This document shows, one piece after another, positions 10,419 to 23,519 of a stretch of DNA of 64,000 nt. A program made the position numbers and the translations under genes. Below the pieces are notes generated by a model. It did not search any database. It saw only the letters and a list, made by a program, of their open reading frames with translations, and was not told the DNA's origin. This stretch comes from Adiantum capillus-veneris (taxonomy: Eukaryota; Streptophyta; Polypodiopsida; Polypodiales; Pteridaceae): contig CM043962.1 of the NCBI GenBank assembly GCA_014529385.2, positions 54,085,905 to 54,149,904 of the forward strand, read 5' to 3'. How positions within the stretch are numbered: the stretch's first letter is position 1; each line of letters starts with the position of its first letter.

Positions 10419-11511
10419 TGTCGTGCAGCTCCGCTCCCATGCTAAGAAATATGCCAAGAAGATGCAGATCAAGCTTATTGAAAGCCTACTTGATTAATGG
10501 TCAGTGATGAGGGCTTGTTAACAAGCCAAGTTTAGTTATAAATGTATGCCAGATGAGACTTAAAAGGGCCAACAGATGCCTTAATGATGCCAAAAATGAG
10601 AATGCTTGAAGTGACCACATATGGAAGATTATGGTCTAGAACGTCAGTGCTTGAAGTGCTCTACCGGCGTGTCTTTACGGATCGTCGATTGGAGCTACGG
10701 TGAAGAAGTTATGGCATATTGAAGTTTGAGCGATTGCAGATCCGTGCCGGATTAGCCAACTGCAGCTGAGGGGATAGAAATGAAATGAATGCACGGGCCT
10801 AAAGTGCTCATTTTTTGGAGCGTATCGGTCTTTTCAGATCAGTGATCGGAGTCCCGGTCGCCAACATATTGGCCGTTGAATATTCACCGGGGACCGGCTC
10901 CGCGCCAGGCCGATCGCCTCAGTCGGAGCGCCATCTAGAAATTTATAGCCTCGGCAGGGTTTGTATCTATTTTATGCAGGTTGAGAAGGCTAAAGGATTT
11001 TACAGATTGTCAGACAAAGTCCGGCTTGATGAGAGAATACGGTGTCAGTTGCTAGCGCACTACTGAGCCGAATAATTTTTGCATCATCTGAGAAATTGAT
11101 ACAAGAAACAAACAATTGAGTGCAAAGTGAATGCCTTCCAGCAAATAGAATCACCTCTACTTGCATCTTGAATGCTATGGTGGCATTCAATGCACTAGAG
11201 TGGGCAACAGAATTCAAGGTGATATTGCTAATCAGGGGATCTTAGAAGTTGAAGTCGTGCTTGGCGATGATTTGGCCGCGATGTATGACATGAGTGGTGC
11301 CCAAGTGTGGTGCCGAAAGCCCATAACTCAAATAAATTGGCCATCTAAAGGCAACTAAAGCGAGCCGACCGCCCAAAATTTATCCTAAAAGGGGGCCACC
11401 ATATGTGTTAATGAGGTGTGAACAAAAGGAAAATAGGAGAAGCATGGCGTAGAGAAAGCAAGCAGCGACCAGATCCGTAGGGTGGAGGAGATGGACTCGA
11501 AGTGCACGCGG
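10419..11511 (+). repeat. Element A 5' LTR, first part
   Basis: Closely matches 49165-50175. It keeps about 75 bp (around 10918-11010) that is missing in the 3' LTR. It is interrupted at 11511 by element B and resumes at 29337. Confidence 0.8.
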
Positions 11512-11770
11512 TGAAGCGGTCCGGGGCGGGCAACAAGAAGAGCAACCTCTAGACACCCTTCAAGGATCCCGTGCTACTCAATGGGGTTGGGGCACAACAC
11601 AGCACAAACCAAAACAACAAACCCCCAGCCAAATCCCAACTACACAAGGGGCACCACCTAGTTTAAGAGCGAACTAGGACGCAAAAGAGGAGAATCGTTA
11701 GAGCAACCCACAAACAAGCAAGGAATTTACACTAACCCTAACACCAATGGAATACTCTCACACACAAAAA

Positions 11771-11818
<48 letters not shown>

Positions 11819-14192
11819 TGCTCGGGCTGCTTTGAAGTGTATCGTTAATGATCAAGCAAACATAAATATATATATGTAAGAAAGAGAGAGAAGGGGGAGG
11901 GGGTGTTTGTTGCACTAATACCTGCTTAAAAATCTGTCATGACCAATCAAAGTGATATTAGTATTTGTTCATCATAGCTTGAGTAAATTACACCACAACA
12001 CATCACAAGAAAAGCCACCCCACTCACTGTCTTAAGGCCAGGGGAGTCCTCTCCACCCTGTCGCCCTCTTACAGTATGTGGGATTTGTGGCTAAATTGAT
12101 GACAACACTAGAGACAAGCTATCAAGAACTTAACAAAAAAAAACACCAAGACACTTACACATCATTGTTGTCCATTACTTCACGTGGGAAGAGAGACAAA
12201 GTATCCAAGCTTAGTCCAAATCCACCCTCCTTGATTCAGCAAATGTTGGGCTTACACTAGTAGGAGAAATGATAGATTTCCTACTCTCAATTGAGTGATC
12301 ACTCTCTCTCTTACAATGGCATAGAGTTCCCTTGCTAATCCCCTATTACAACACATACACATGCATAAGACAATGAGCTTCCACTCAAGAGCTCCTTCTA
12401 GAGAGATTGAGCTTGGCTTCTCAAGCTATAGCATAGTGCTCTTGCTTATGGCTCCCCCTTTTGTGCTAGCTACACCCTCCTTTTATAGCAATTTTGAAGG
12501 CTAGGGTTACTCCTCTAACCATGGTTGGGTTAGATTTTCAGCAATTTATATAATTTCTTTTGCTTGGAATTATCAAGAAGTTGGTGGGGAAAGAGAGAGG
12601 AGAGAAATGGAGGTGATAGGACTTTTCATAGTGGGTTAGTGTTAGTAGAGTTAGTATTAATTTACAAATGGAATTGGATATTTACAATGGGAGTATCCAT
12701 GTAGGATACAAATAAGGAAGAAAAATTCTTAAGAGGTAAGAAAAGGTGGATTTCTTACGAGGTTGATGCTCCAAGTGTCTTGAGTAGGGCCAATTTTGAC
12801 GCTTGTTGACGGTCCACTACCTTTGACGGTACATTTTTTCTCCACTCTTGACCTTCCTTGAGAGACAAGGTAATTGAAGCTGAGTAATCAACCACCATGA
12901 TGCTGTCTTTTAAGAGAAGAGACTGAATTTTGTGGTTTTTTTGATAGATATGGGTAATTTGGACGAGGAAAAATGAGACTAGGTGGTCAATTTTGGAATG
13001 GAATTGTGTGTGGGAGGTATGAGTTCACCATGGTTTCTCTTATTCTTCAAGGTTGAGGAGAAGGTGAGTAGGGTGCAGAGAGGAGTGGTGAGAGAGGTGG
13101 GGATGATGAGTGAAGAAGTGTGTGAAAGAGGAAAATGATAAAGTGGAAGAGAGAGTGTGGCTGCATAGCATGGGAAAACTGGGGTCCACTAATAAAATCA
13201 TAGCTCACAGCTCGTAGCTCAAAAAAATTTGAAAAAATTTGAGGCAAAAGTTCAGCCCACGAGCTACAACTTTTGTTTGTATCACCTTTTCAAATTCGGA
13301 GAGCAAGTGAACTTTAAAAATTCAGCAAAACCGACTATTGTTTTCCACTCCACAAAGTCCTTGTGGGGTCCTTCTTTGGATGATTCTTTTGAATACCTCC
13401 AAGAGTGGGCCCTCCATAGTGCATGTATGCATGCCACCTACCCTTGACCTTATTTGGTAGGTCTATAATTGAAGATATTGTTGAGATCATGATATAAGTG
13501 AATAGTACAACTAAGAAAATCAAATATTGAGGGGTCTAAAAATATATGTACATGTCAAATATAAATAATATAGGTGGAAAAAATATAAAGGGATCAAAAT
13601 AAATCTCTCTCATCATAAGTCTACCATAAAAAAATGAATATTTTTTATGGTCTAATTTATGAGAGTAATAGAGAATAGATGTAGGAAGGAAAAAAATCAC
13701 AATAGTGAAAAAATATACACATAAATAGAACTAGTTTTTTTGGTTTTTTGTTGGGATGGAGTTACACCAAAAATAAGAGAAGCTTGCATGAGATTATTTT
13801 TATATGGAATAAAGAGTATGAAAAATGGTAAGAAAAAATATAGTAATGGTGAGTCAATGTACATAGCATAAATAACACACCCTACGTAGAAATATTTAAA
13901 TAAATACCAAAATAATTACGAAAAATCTTTTTATTTAGGCCCTATATACAATGCAATATTTACACACAAATGGGCCATAATATACTTATATTTTTTATTT
14001 TTTTATTTTTTTGGCTCAACTAGCCCAATGACTAGCTAATTGAGGGTTTTTTAAGAAGATATGGGAAAAGTCCCGTGACTCACGCACGCCTATGTACAGC
14101 GAAATGGTAGGGATAGCCACAGTGTTTGGGTGATTTTGGTAGGGTGAGGTAACTCACTGTGGCAATTACAAAGAGCCGAAAAACGGCTATCA
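11512..14192 (-). repeat. Element B 3' LTR
   Basis: 2681 bp, matching 26614-29336 with scattered substitutions and a shorter (AG)n tract (about 11775-11815). ORFs inside it recur identically in the other LTR and are not credible genes. Confidence 0.88.
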
Positions 14193-14206
14193 TTAGCCCT
14201 CCCCCT
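14193..14206 (-). other. Element B polypurine tract
   Basis: AGGGGGAGGGCTAA on the minus strand, directly upstream of the 3' LTR start TGATAGCC. Confidence 0.7.
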
Positions 14207-14220
14207 GGATGATGGTATAT

Positions 14221-15339
14221 TCATGTACCATTATAGAGCATCTTTTCCAAAGAGAGTGCTTCAGAGTCCTTGACGAGATCTTTATTGTTTGGCCCCTCAG
14301 AATTTTGGCTAGAGTTACACTCATGCTTCATGTAACAATACTTACATGAGACAGTGGCCTTTTGACAGATCTTTGGTAGATCCTTTGGTAGAAGGCGACT
14401 CAAATAGGGCTTCAAGTGATACCCGTTTACTTTCCTGGAGTGCTCTTTACCATTCAAGTCCATAAGCTGATAGTAACTTGAATTGAAAGCCTTCTTGACT
14501 ATGTATGGCCCTTGCCATCTAGTTTCAAACTTGGCATCAAAACGATTATCGAGTCGATTGTCATACCTTAGCACCAGATCTCCTTCATTGATGCCTTTGT
14601 CCTGTAGTTTCTTGTCAAGCTTCTCCTTCGCTTGCGTAGCTTTCCTCTTGTAGCACTCGTATGCTGCTTCTCTTTTCCAATCAAGCTCAGCTAAGGTAAG
14701 AAGTCGATCCATCCATGCTTCTTGATCATCTTGTGCTGCTTTGCCATGAAGTCGCATTGTTGGAATGTTGAGCTCAATTGGTTGTAAAGCCTCTTGACCA
14801 TAGACCAAGTGAAATGGTGTAAACTCCGTGGCTTCCCTATATGTGGTTCGATACACCCACAAGGCACTATCCAAGAAGTCATCCCACAACTTTGTCTTGT
14901 TTCTCACCATCTTTCTAATGATGCCTGCAATGACACCATTAGCTTTTTCTACCAAACCATTTGATTGGGGATAGTAGGGTGTACTGTGACGATGTAGAAT
15001 GCAAAGTTCTTCACAGACTTCTGTGAGCAATCCCTTTCTAAACCCTGGACCATTATCAGAAACAATCTCCAAAGGTGTGCCAAATCTACAACAAATGTGA
15101 GTGTAGACGAATTTGCTCACTGTCCTCTCATTTACCTTTGCCACACTTTGTGCTTCCACCCACCTAGTCATATAGTCTACAGCCACTAGAATGTAGAGTT
15201 TACCATTTTTTGTCCTAGGCAGAGGACCCATAGCATCAATGCCCCACTTTTCAAAGGGTCCATTTGCAAGCACAATTTGCCTTGGACCATAAATCAATCT
15301 TCTATTCCCATTTACCTAACAATTGTGACAACTTTTACA
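14221..15339 (-). pseudogene. Element B integrase
   Basis: Inserts element cDNA into the chromosome. The 358-residue frame (15297-14221) holds the catalytic core: GIDAMGPLP (first Asp), SDNGPGF (second Asp) and NGLVEKANG (Glu), with exactly 35 residues between second Asp and Glu. A basic C-terminal region with WQGPYIVKK follows. The HHCC zinc-finger Cys pair lies just upstream (CKSCHNC) but is separated by two in-frame TAG codons between 15298 and 15339. No chromodomain follows. It ends close to the polypurine tract. Confidence 0.85.
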
Positions 15340-17030
15340 CTAATGTTGGACATCCACATGCAGACTTGGACAAACATACCCCGCAAGCAAAATCTTCTTC
15401 ACAGTTAATTCTTGGGAAAAATGACCACCACATGCCTCTTCATGCAAACCTTTTAGAATGGCTGGAATTTCCGCGATAGTTGGTACTCTTCTGCACACTT
15501 TATCCTTCCCTCTTTGATAGAGGGAGCCTTCTAGGAAGAGATACATGCTTGCCTTCTTCATGAGTCTCCTCTTCTGAGCTTTTGTGAAGTCTGGTGGAAA
15601 CTCACCCTCCAAAATGTAGCCAATGATGGGAGCCAATGACTCCAATCCCTGGTACCTCGGTTGCTTCACAGCAGCCGCCATGATGACCTGCACTTCTTTC
15701 TTAACACATGTAACTACTTGCTGTGCAAGTAAATCGGCATCTTCATTCTGTTTCCTAGGAATATGATATAGTTGCACTTCTTCAAATTGATTAAACAATC
15801 TACGAATGGCATGAACTTTTGTCCGTAAGCTTTCATTCTTGCATGCCCAAATGCCTAAAATTTGTTTAACAATGAGAAGTGCATCTCCCTTTACCATGAG
15901 GCGTTGTATCCCTTGGCCAATGCACATCTTCAAACCATGAATTAGTGTGTCGTATTCTGCTTCATTGTTGCTAGTTGAACTTGGTAGATTGAACTTCTCT
16001 TTCATGACCACCTCTCCACTTGGGTTGAGCAACACTAACCCTCCCCCTGCTTTTCTTGTGGCTCGACGAAAAGCTCCATCAAAGAACAAGGGCAAAGCAT
16101 TAGGAATACTTTTTGGTGGTGGTAATGGTAGGGTCTTTACTTCAGGCACCTTAATCTCCTTTTCATGCACCCTATAAGTGAGAATCCCTGCCAATTGTGC
16201 ACGCACACTATCTTCTACCTTGAAAGAGTATTGGAACTCTTGCAACTCCATAATCCACTTTGAGATCCTAGTACTAAGATTCATTTGAGATGACACCCAA
16301 GGGAACAAATTCTCTGCGGTGAGAATTACAAAAGGTTTTGGGAGCAAGTAGGATCTAAACTTCCTTATCGCAAACATGAGAGAAATCATCATGAGTTATG
16401 CCTCCATGTAGCCTCTCTCCAAAGCATTCATGACCCTACTAGAAAAGTAGATGGGTCGCATCCTGGTACTGTGGGGATCTTGTTGTAATAAAACTGCACC
16501 AATTGTTTCCTTCCCAACACTAGAGCTAACAAAGAATTTGTACTCCCAACATGGAGGCATGAGTGTTGGTAGCTCTGACAAAATGACTTTAATGTTACAA
16601 AAGTACTCTTCAAGCTCATCAGACTATGCAAATTTTACTTGTTGTGTCAACTTTTGCAAAGGATGAAGCAACTCCGAAGCTACGTGAATAAAGCGTGACA
16701 TATACTTCACTTTTTGAATGAATGATATGACCTCTTTGAGATTCTTGGGTGAGGGGAGCTCAATAAGATCCTTTGCCTTTGAAGGATCCACCTCAATGCC
16801 TTTATAGGAAACCTTGTGACCAAGCAAGATCACTTCATCCTCAGCTATGTGACACTTGTCGGGGTTGAGTTGACCTCCCATGTCATAGAGCTTCTTTAAA
16901 CCTTCTTCTACCCTTTGTAGATGCAATGATTTTGAGCTATAAATGCAAAAATCATCAATAAAAACCCTAATGGACTTTCCAAAGAATGCTTGAAACACCA
17001 TGTTCATGAAGCGTTGGAAAGTTGCAGGAG
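15340..17030 (-). pseudogene. Element B reverse transcriptase C-part, RNase H and second RNase H
   Basis: The RT palm motif is FIDD (FIDDFCIY, near 16960). The classical Gypsy RNase H follows (about 16580-16220, GAVLLQQD). Next comes a second RNase H-like domain with FFDGAFR, NNEAEYDTLIHGL and VKGDALLIVKQ (about 16100-15880). A second RNase H before integrase is the mark of the Tat group (Ogre/Retand/TatI). In-frame stops occur at about 16624 and 16394. The 5' edge is a 1-nt deletion within the MPFGLTNAP motif near 17035. Confidence 0.82.
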
Positions 17031-17036
17031 CATTTG

Positions 17037-18455
17037 TCAGGCAAATGGCATGACTCTAAAAGCATAACAACCCCAAGGAGTGATAAAGGTTGTTTTCAAT
17101 TGATCCTCTAATGCGATACCTATTTGAAAGTAACCCGAGTAGCCATCACACACAGTGTACTTCTCATGACCAGCTACTTCATTTAGTATCTCATCCTGAA
17201 ATGGGAGGGGAAAGTGATCTCTTTTTGTTGCCTCATTAAGTGGACGATAATCCACACACACCCTCCACTTGCCGTTTTTCTTAGGAGTGACAACAACGGG
17301 AGAGACCCACTCTGAATTCTCCACTGGATAAATGAAACCTACTGCTAGAAGCTTTCTTACCTCCTTCAGTAGAGCCTTCTCCTTAATGACTCCTAGCCTT
17401 CGTAGCTTTTGAGCCTTAGGTGTGGCCTCTGGCTTCAACTCAATCTTGTGTTGAACAACATCTACTCCACGCACATCGGTGTAGTCTTTAGCAAAAAGCC
17501 TCGGAAATTTCCTTAGCACACATTTGAACTCCTCTCTTTCATCCTTTGTAAGTGTTGTAGACAACATACCTTCTAACATTCCTTCATCTTCCACCTTTTG
17601 GTTCTCTTGGGAACCTACCTCTTCCAAACCTCGAGAAGAGGTCTCCTGGTTGTTTGGCTTAAACCTTACCCCCATGACTTCAATGGAGGACTCCTCTTCA
17701 GTAATGCTGCCGCTACTTTCTTCTTCTGAAGTGTTTTCAATCCAATCTTCTTCCATCTCACTTTGAGATGATTCTTCAGGGAGCTCCTCTTGGCGTTGCT
17801 CCTTCATGTCAAAGACAACCTTCTTGTGATTGTCATTCCTGCAAATTAGCTTTCCAATCTCCCAATCATGCAAAGCTCGCATTTTCATTAGCCATGGTCT
17901 TCCTAGGATAAATGGGTAACCATTTCCCTTGGTAGACATGACATAGAGATCCACTGCCTTCTTAATGCCAAAGGCCTCCACAAAAACATTTTTACAAATG
18001 CCTACGCACCTAGCCTTGCTATTGTTTGCCATTTTCACTTTGATTTCAGGTGTCTCATGGATGTGCATGCCTAGTCTTTGCATGAGCCCTTCTGTCATGA
18101 TGCAAATTTGTGCACCCCCATCCACTAGACCTTTCCTAACCAATCTTCCTTTTATGTAACAATCTAGCGCAGGTGTAATATCCTCGTTCATTTCAGCATG
18201 TGCAATCTTTACAACAAGAAAACTCTCTTTTACCTTTCTCCTAGTGCTAACTGCCTTTGTTAAATCCCTCCTAACTTGTGGGCATAATGCAAGAAACTGA
18301 GGCCATGAGATATCAGGACCCTTACCTCGCATGTCTTCCAACAGGTTGTATGGAGCCATACCATGTCCAAGAGGGAAGTCTTGGAGATTGATACGACGTC
18401 GAGTCCTCTTAGCTTCCTTGGTCTCCTTTGCCTTCTTGCCTTGTCCATGGTTACT
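17037..18455 (-). pseudogene. Element B protease and reverse transcriptase N-part
   Basis: In the same frame as gag, after one TAG codon. Protease: GLVDGGAQICIM, a D-G-G-A active site, with ILGRPWL downstream. An acidic linker of about 60 residues is rich in EEES. RT motifs follow: NGKWRVCVDYRPLN and GYSGYFQIGI, then MPF at the frameshift. The gag-pol TAG could be a readthrough codon or a CAG-to-TAG mutation. Other breaks in the element favour decay. Confidence 0.83.
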
Positions 18456-19412
18456 CTATGATGGGACACCCTCTTTCTCTTTACCTTTTCCTCGGCCACG
18501 CTTAATGCCATTTGCTTCCATGTGAACCTCATTTGAGTTTGTCACCTCTACCACATGCACATTTGGATCTGGCAAAGGTGGAACTCCTTCTACCCCTTGT
18601 GGAGGTGGTCTTGGTCCATTTGGTCTTTGTAGAAGCCTTGGTTGTTGACCAGTTCCTTCACCTGCATTCATCACTGGGTAATTCAAGTTAGGTCTCCCTG
18701 GCTCCCCACGGGGCCAAGGACAATTATACATCCCATGTCCAGACTCTCCACAATTCCAACATTGCAAGACTCTCCTAGGCCGTGGATCTCGCTCTTCAGA
18801 CTTCTTTGCTTGTCCCTTTGGACCTACAGCTTGTGCAAGGTGAATTGACAGGCTGCTTAAAGATTCGTTTAACTTCTCTATTACTTCCGCCGTTACCTCA
18901 GGAAGCTCCCTCGATGTTGATGCTTGTGACTTACCTTTGGGTCTAACACCTTCTATTGGAACCTCTCCCCTTAAGCACTTGAGTTTCCTATATTTCTCAG
19001 CAGCCCTAGTTTCAGCTGCATCAAAGGTAGCAGGTGCACCCGCCTCAACTTTTACCTTAAGGTCAAGAAAGAGTCCGGCTATGAACCTCTCCTTCTTTAG
19101 AAATTCTGCACCATCACCAGGGTTAGCAACATTTCGTATCCATAGAGCCCAAAGACGTAGAAACTCTTGCTTGTACAAGTAGAAGTCATCTAAGTCTTTT
19201 TGCTTATGAGAAACAATGTCTTGCCATAATTTTTGAGTGTTTTGGGGATCAAAGAAGTATTTATTGAAACGATTCAAAACTTCTGTGTAATTCCCCTTAA
19301 CTTCCTCAGGCAAAGAGTCAAACCAAGTGCTAGCATGTTTCCTAAGGACCACCTCAAACATTTCTACACGTTCTTGATCAGTTATTATCCTCTTGATACG
19401 GCAAGACATCTT
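18456..19412 (-). pseudogene. Element B gag, C-terminal part
   Basis: Capsid core with TWFDSLPEE and FNKYFFDPQ, then a CCHC zinc knuckle CWNCGESGHGMYNC, then a Pro/Gly-rich tail. The N-terminal 33 codons are at 26000-25901 beyond the LINE; the two halves meet in frame at the MSCR codons, which form the LINE target duplication. Ends with TAG in frame with the downstream protease. Confidence 0.85.
19397..19412. repeat. LINE target-site duplication, left copy
   Basis: TACGGCAAGACATCTT, repeated exactly at 25901-25916. It is followed by the T-run that is the LINE poly(A) tail read on the plus strand (19411-19420). Confidence 0.92.
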
Positions 19413-19555
19413 TTTTTTTTCCAAGAAAAAGATCCTTCTATTAGTTAATGAAAGCTGCCCATAGGGCTACATCCACCTCTGCAAGAGAGGGCTACAACAA
19501 ACATGATGGGGAGACTCTCCCAATGAAAAAACAGCATATATACAATGGGGCTAAA

Positions 19556-22500
19556 TCAAGAGATGGGAGGAGGGAAAAGCCACACAGGTGGACAGTAGTG
19601 CCATCTGAGCACCCCCTGGACCATGGAGTAAAACGGCCCAGGGCGCCAGAGACGAAGGAAAGCCTCGCGGCGCTCCCGCATGCGGTCGGAGCTGCCCTGT
19701 AGTCCCTCAAGCTGTCCTCTGAGAGTAAGGATCAGCTCTAGCCAAAAGTCACGAACAGTCTCTGCTGGTGGTACAAGGCGAGCCTCAAAGACGCGGAAAC
19801 AACGGGCCCGCCAGATGAACCAGAGAGCTAGGCCGCTGATGAGCTCCCAACACTCCACTCTCTCACTGCTCCACTCCTGTGGAGTAAGGTCTGTAGCAGG
19901 CTGGAGTGTTGGTCGACCCCCCTGTATCACTATTATCCTGCTGGTGGAAGATAGCTCAAACTGAAGTGTCGGGCGCGTAAGGGTGGACCAAGCCGCTGCC
20001 CCCCAAGTGTACTGTCAAGCCGTGGAGAGGGCAGGCATCAGCCGAAGAACTCGTAGCCACACCTGCTGGGCCGAGGGACAGTCCCAAAGACAGTTTCGCT
20101 GACTCTCCACCAACTGGTCACAGGCTGTACATGCGGCCGAGAGACCACTATGTACAAGCCAGCTCCCTACTGCTGTGGCTCTGTGTGCAACCAACCACTG
20201 GAACAAGGTGACGCGCCTCGGCTGTCTGGAGTCCCACAGCCTCTGCCAAAAAGCTGCCAAGAACTCAACAGTGAGACCCTCCTCCTGCCAATGATGTGCT
20301 GCAGCGGGGCGGGCCTCTCTCTGTGCTGCAAGTATATGACGTCCAAGCCGAACAGTGTACTGAAAGAAAGGGACTCCTGGGCGGTCTGTAGAAGAGAAAG
20401 GGGGACAGCACTCCCAAGCCCATAGCCTCTAGTGTCCTGTCTCAAGAGCTGCTGGGTCAGGGTCTATGACGCAAGTCCTCCCACAGATGCCCACAACTCG
20501 GATCTTCTGGAAACAACACTCTGCTACCTGCGGGGCCTCTACTGCAACTCTCTGTAATCGTCCCCCACCCTGAAGCTCGAAGAACAGGGCTGGGACAGTC
20601 TCTGAGCAAGCCCTGACTGAAATGAGAACCTCCAGTCGTGTGAAGGCTCCCATCCACCAGGGTGCTACTGGCTCGAGAGGCGTGAGCCAATCAGCTGGAA
20701 CTGACTCTGAGATGTCCTGACACATGCTCTGAACCCCTCTCATGCCCTGTAGCTGGACAACCTGCACCTCCTCTGACAAACCTGTGAACTCTAGCCAGTC
20801 ACCTAGAGAGCGCGCACGACCTGCTGCCATGGGACCCCAAGAAACATGAGGCCTACTCCCAACCAAGTGGCCTCTCTGAGTGCTAACCATGGGGTTCCAG
20901 ACGAGGGGCTGCCGTAGGCGCTCCTCCGTGCACGTCGGCTGTCGCTACTCTAGGCCATGCCGCAATAGCTCCCAAGAACGAAGCAAACTCACTGCGAATC
21001 GGTCCTCCAGTCTCCTGCTCAAACCAACTCGGCGCAACTCTGTAAAGATCCATCTGGTCGAAGGTTGCCAAGGGCCTCCTGACTGAGGCACCCTGGCACG
21101 AAGCCTCTGCAACAAGAACTCCTTCCAGGGCTCCTCGCCTGGAAGAAGTCCTCTAACGACGAACTTCCCAAGAAGGCTCTGCTCTGCTGTGCTGGATCAA
21201 TGATCCCAAGCCCTCCCTAAGAACAAGGAAGTGTGATGACCGACCAAGCCACCTTGGCTCGGGCAATCTGAGTGTCGCGACCTGACCAAAGGAAGTTCTT
21301 GATCAGCCTCTCTACCTGGCTGATGCAAGAACTCGAGAAGATCCAGCAAGAAGTGATGTACCACATAGTCGCCAACAACACCTGGTTGGCAACTACTACT
21401 CTACCAGCCAGCGAAAGTCGTGCTGAGCTCCAATGTAACAGCTTTCTCCTGATGGACAGGAGAAGAGGAGCAATCTGCTGCTCGGGGGACAAAACCAACC
21501 TGACAACCCAAGTACCGAACTGCAGTCCCTGGAGGAATCAACCTGAAACCCTCTCCTGGCATCCAATCTGGCACAGGAGCACTACCAACTGAGAAAGCCA
21601 CTGTCTTTCTCCAGTTGATCAATGCGCCCGATGCACAGCAGAAGGTCTCCAAAGCCTGCCCACATCTGTGTAAATTGGCCTCCTGGCCCTCTAAGTACAA
21701 GGCTGAGTCGTCGGTAAACTCAGCGTCCAGAAGCTCATCTCCCCGTATAGGGAGTGCTAAGCCCCTCAAACCAACCTACTGTGACACCAAAAATCTGCTC
21801 ATCGCCTCCGCATAGAACAGAAAGAGAAAGGGGGCAAGAGGACAACCCTGTCTGACCGATCGTGTGAGCATGAAGCGCTCACCTCTACCTCCTGCCAAAA
21901 GCACCTGACTGTGGGCCTGTCTGTACAAAGCTAACACCCCTCTGATCCAAGCCTCTGAGAAGCCCATCCTGCGTAGCCTGCCCTCTAGAAAGTCCCAGTC
22001 AACTCTGTCGTATGCCTTCTCAAAATCGAGAAGAAGAATCATAAGGTCCTCCCCACGGAGCCGTGCAAGGGCAGAAGCCTCCCAAAAAGTGAAGATGTTG
22101 TCAAGGATACTGCGTTCCTTGACAAAACCTGTCTGAGTCCCATGTATAAGGGTCTCCAAAAGTGGCTGAATCCTCAAAGTCAGAGCCTTGGCAAGAATTT
22201 TGTAGGCTGAGTTGAGAATGGTGATGGGGCCGACAGTAGCTCACGGTAAAAGTCAATAGCAACTGCACGCATATCCTCTGGCTCACAAACAACTGACCCA
22301 TCGCGTCTCCTCAACTGATTGACCTTGGCATGCGAGTGCCGAGGTCCCACTGTCTCAAAAAAAGCACCTGTCACTCTGTCACCCACCTGAGTCCACTGAG
22401 ATGCCTGTCGGTGAAAGGCAAACTCATGGCGCCTCTCCTCTGTGCAAGCATGCTCCTGTCGAGCCAGCTGTAACTGCTCCTCCAACCATGGACTGTCTGG

Positions 22501-23519
22501 ATGCTGCTCCTGCATCCTCTGTAGTGAAGCAATGCCTCGTCTGAGACGCTGCTCCTCCTCTCTCGCTGCAGCCCGTCGAGCCAAAGACTCCTGGAGAAAG
22601 AAGTGGCTAAGCTGAACTAGGCCTGAGGCCACTCTGTCTGCAGGTGGAGCCTGGCTGTCCATGCCCTCTGTCCATAGAGCCTCGACCCTCTCTCTGAGTG
22701 CTGAGTCCAACAAGACCCGCTCTGGGAAGCGAAGCATCGTTCTCCCACTCCTCTGCCTGTCTGCCACTATGAGGATCACTGGTGCATGGTCCGAGAAGGA
22801 TGTCCCTGCCAAGATGCCCACTGATCCCCCCAAGTCACTGAAGTGGTCACTAGTGTAGAAGCGATCTATGCGCGATAGATTCACTCCTCCCACTCTGCGG
22901 TCCGATCTAGAGAAGGCAAGACTCTCTGGAGGCCTCACAAAGCCAGAATGCTGCCATGTATCCGAGACCCTCAACGTCATACAAAACCTCTCCCAAGCTG
23001 CTAACTCGACTCCGTGCAAAGTAGCATGGCTGCCTCCGATCCTGTCAGAAGGGTCCTCCAACATGTTGAAGTCCCCTCCTACACACCACTGGTCAACCTG
23101 TGGCAAAGACTCAACAATCTGTGACCAAAACTCTGCACGAGCACTCGCCACATTGGGCGCGTAGATGTTCAGGAAACCCACAAGGCTACCCTGAACCTGC
23201 ATAGTAATCCACTGAGCCCTGCCTGGTACAATAATCCCTCTGCCCACAATGGCTTGCTGTAATGAGTCCGCAATAGTCATACATACCCCACCCTGGATGC
23301 CTCCAGGTCCAAAAGCAGCTGACCAAAAGGTATCATAGCGTCCACGCAAAATCTGACCACATCACCGAATGCGGCTCTCAGACAAATGGTGCTCCTGAAG
23401 CATAAGGAGATCAATCTCTCCTCCCACAGGCAACGCTGAAGCTCCTGACGCAATCGGCCCCGCTGTCGCTGAAACTGGGGCCCACCTAGTCCCTGCACGT
23501 TCCACGAGACAATCCTCAT
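19556..23519 (-). pseudogene. LINE ORF2: endonuclease / reverse transcriptase
   Basis: Starts MRIVSWNVQGLG, the first motif of the APE-type endonuclease. It continues with GGDFNMLEDPSD, SRIDRFY and FSDHAPV (about 23060-22780). RT blocks: KILAKAL, QTGFVKERSILDNI, LDFEKAYDRVDW, RQGCPL, then FTDD in place of the usual YADD/FADD (about 21715). A zf-RVT module (CTACDQ...NCLWDC, about 20150-20080) and a Trp-rich C-terminus follow. There are several frame changes. The RT start is missing: from FYRELLS it jumps to PITILNSAYKI near 22240, a loss of roughly 90-100 residues judged from family spacing. Confidence 0.88.

Noticed and set aside
12078-13523. ORFs at 12078, 13229 and 13335 that recur at 27220, 28373 and 28479 with near-identical proteins
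   Set aside because: The apparent conservation only reflects that both sets lie in the two LTRs of element B. The frames carry no known motif.
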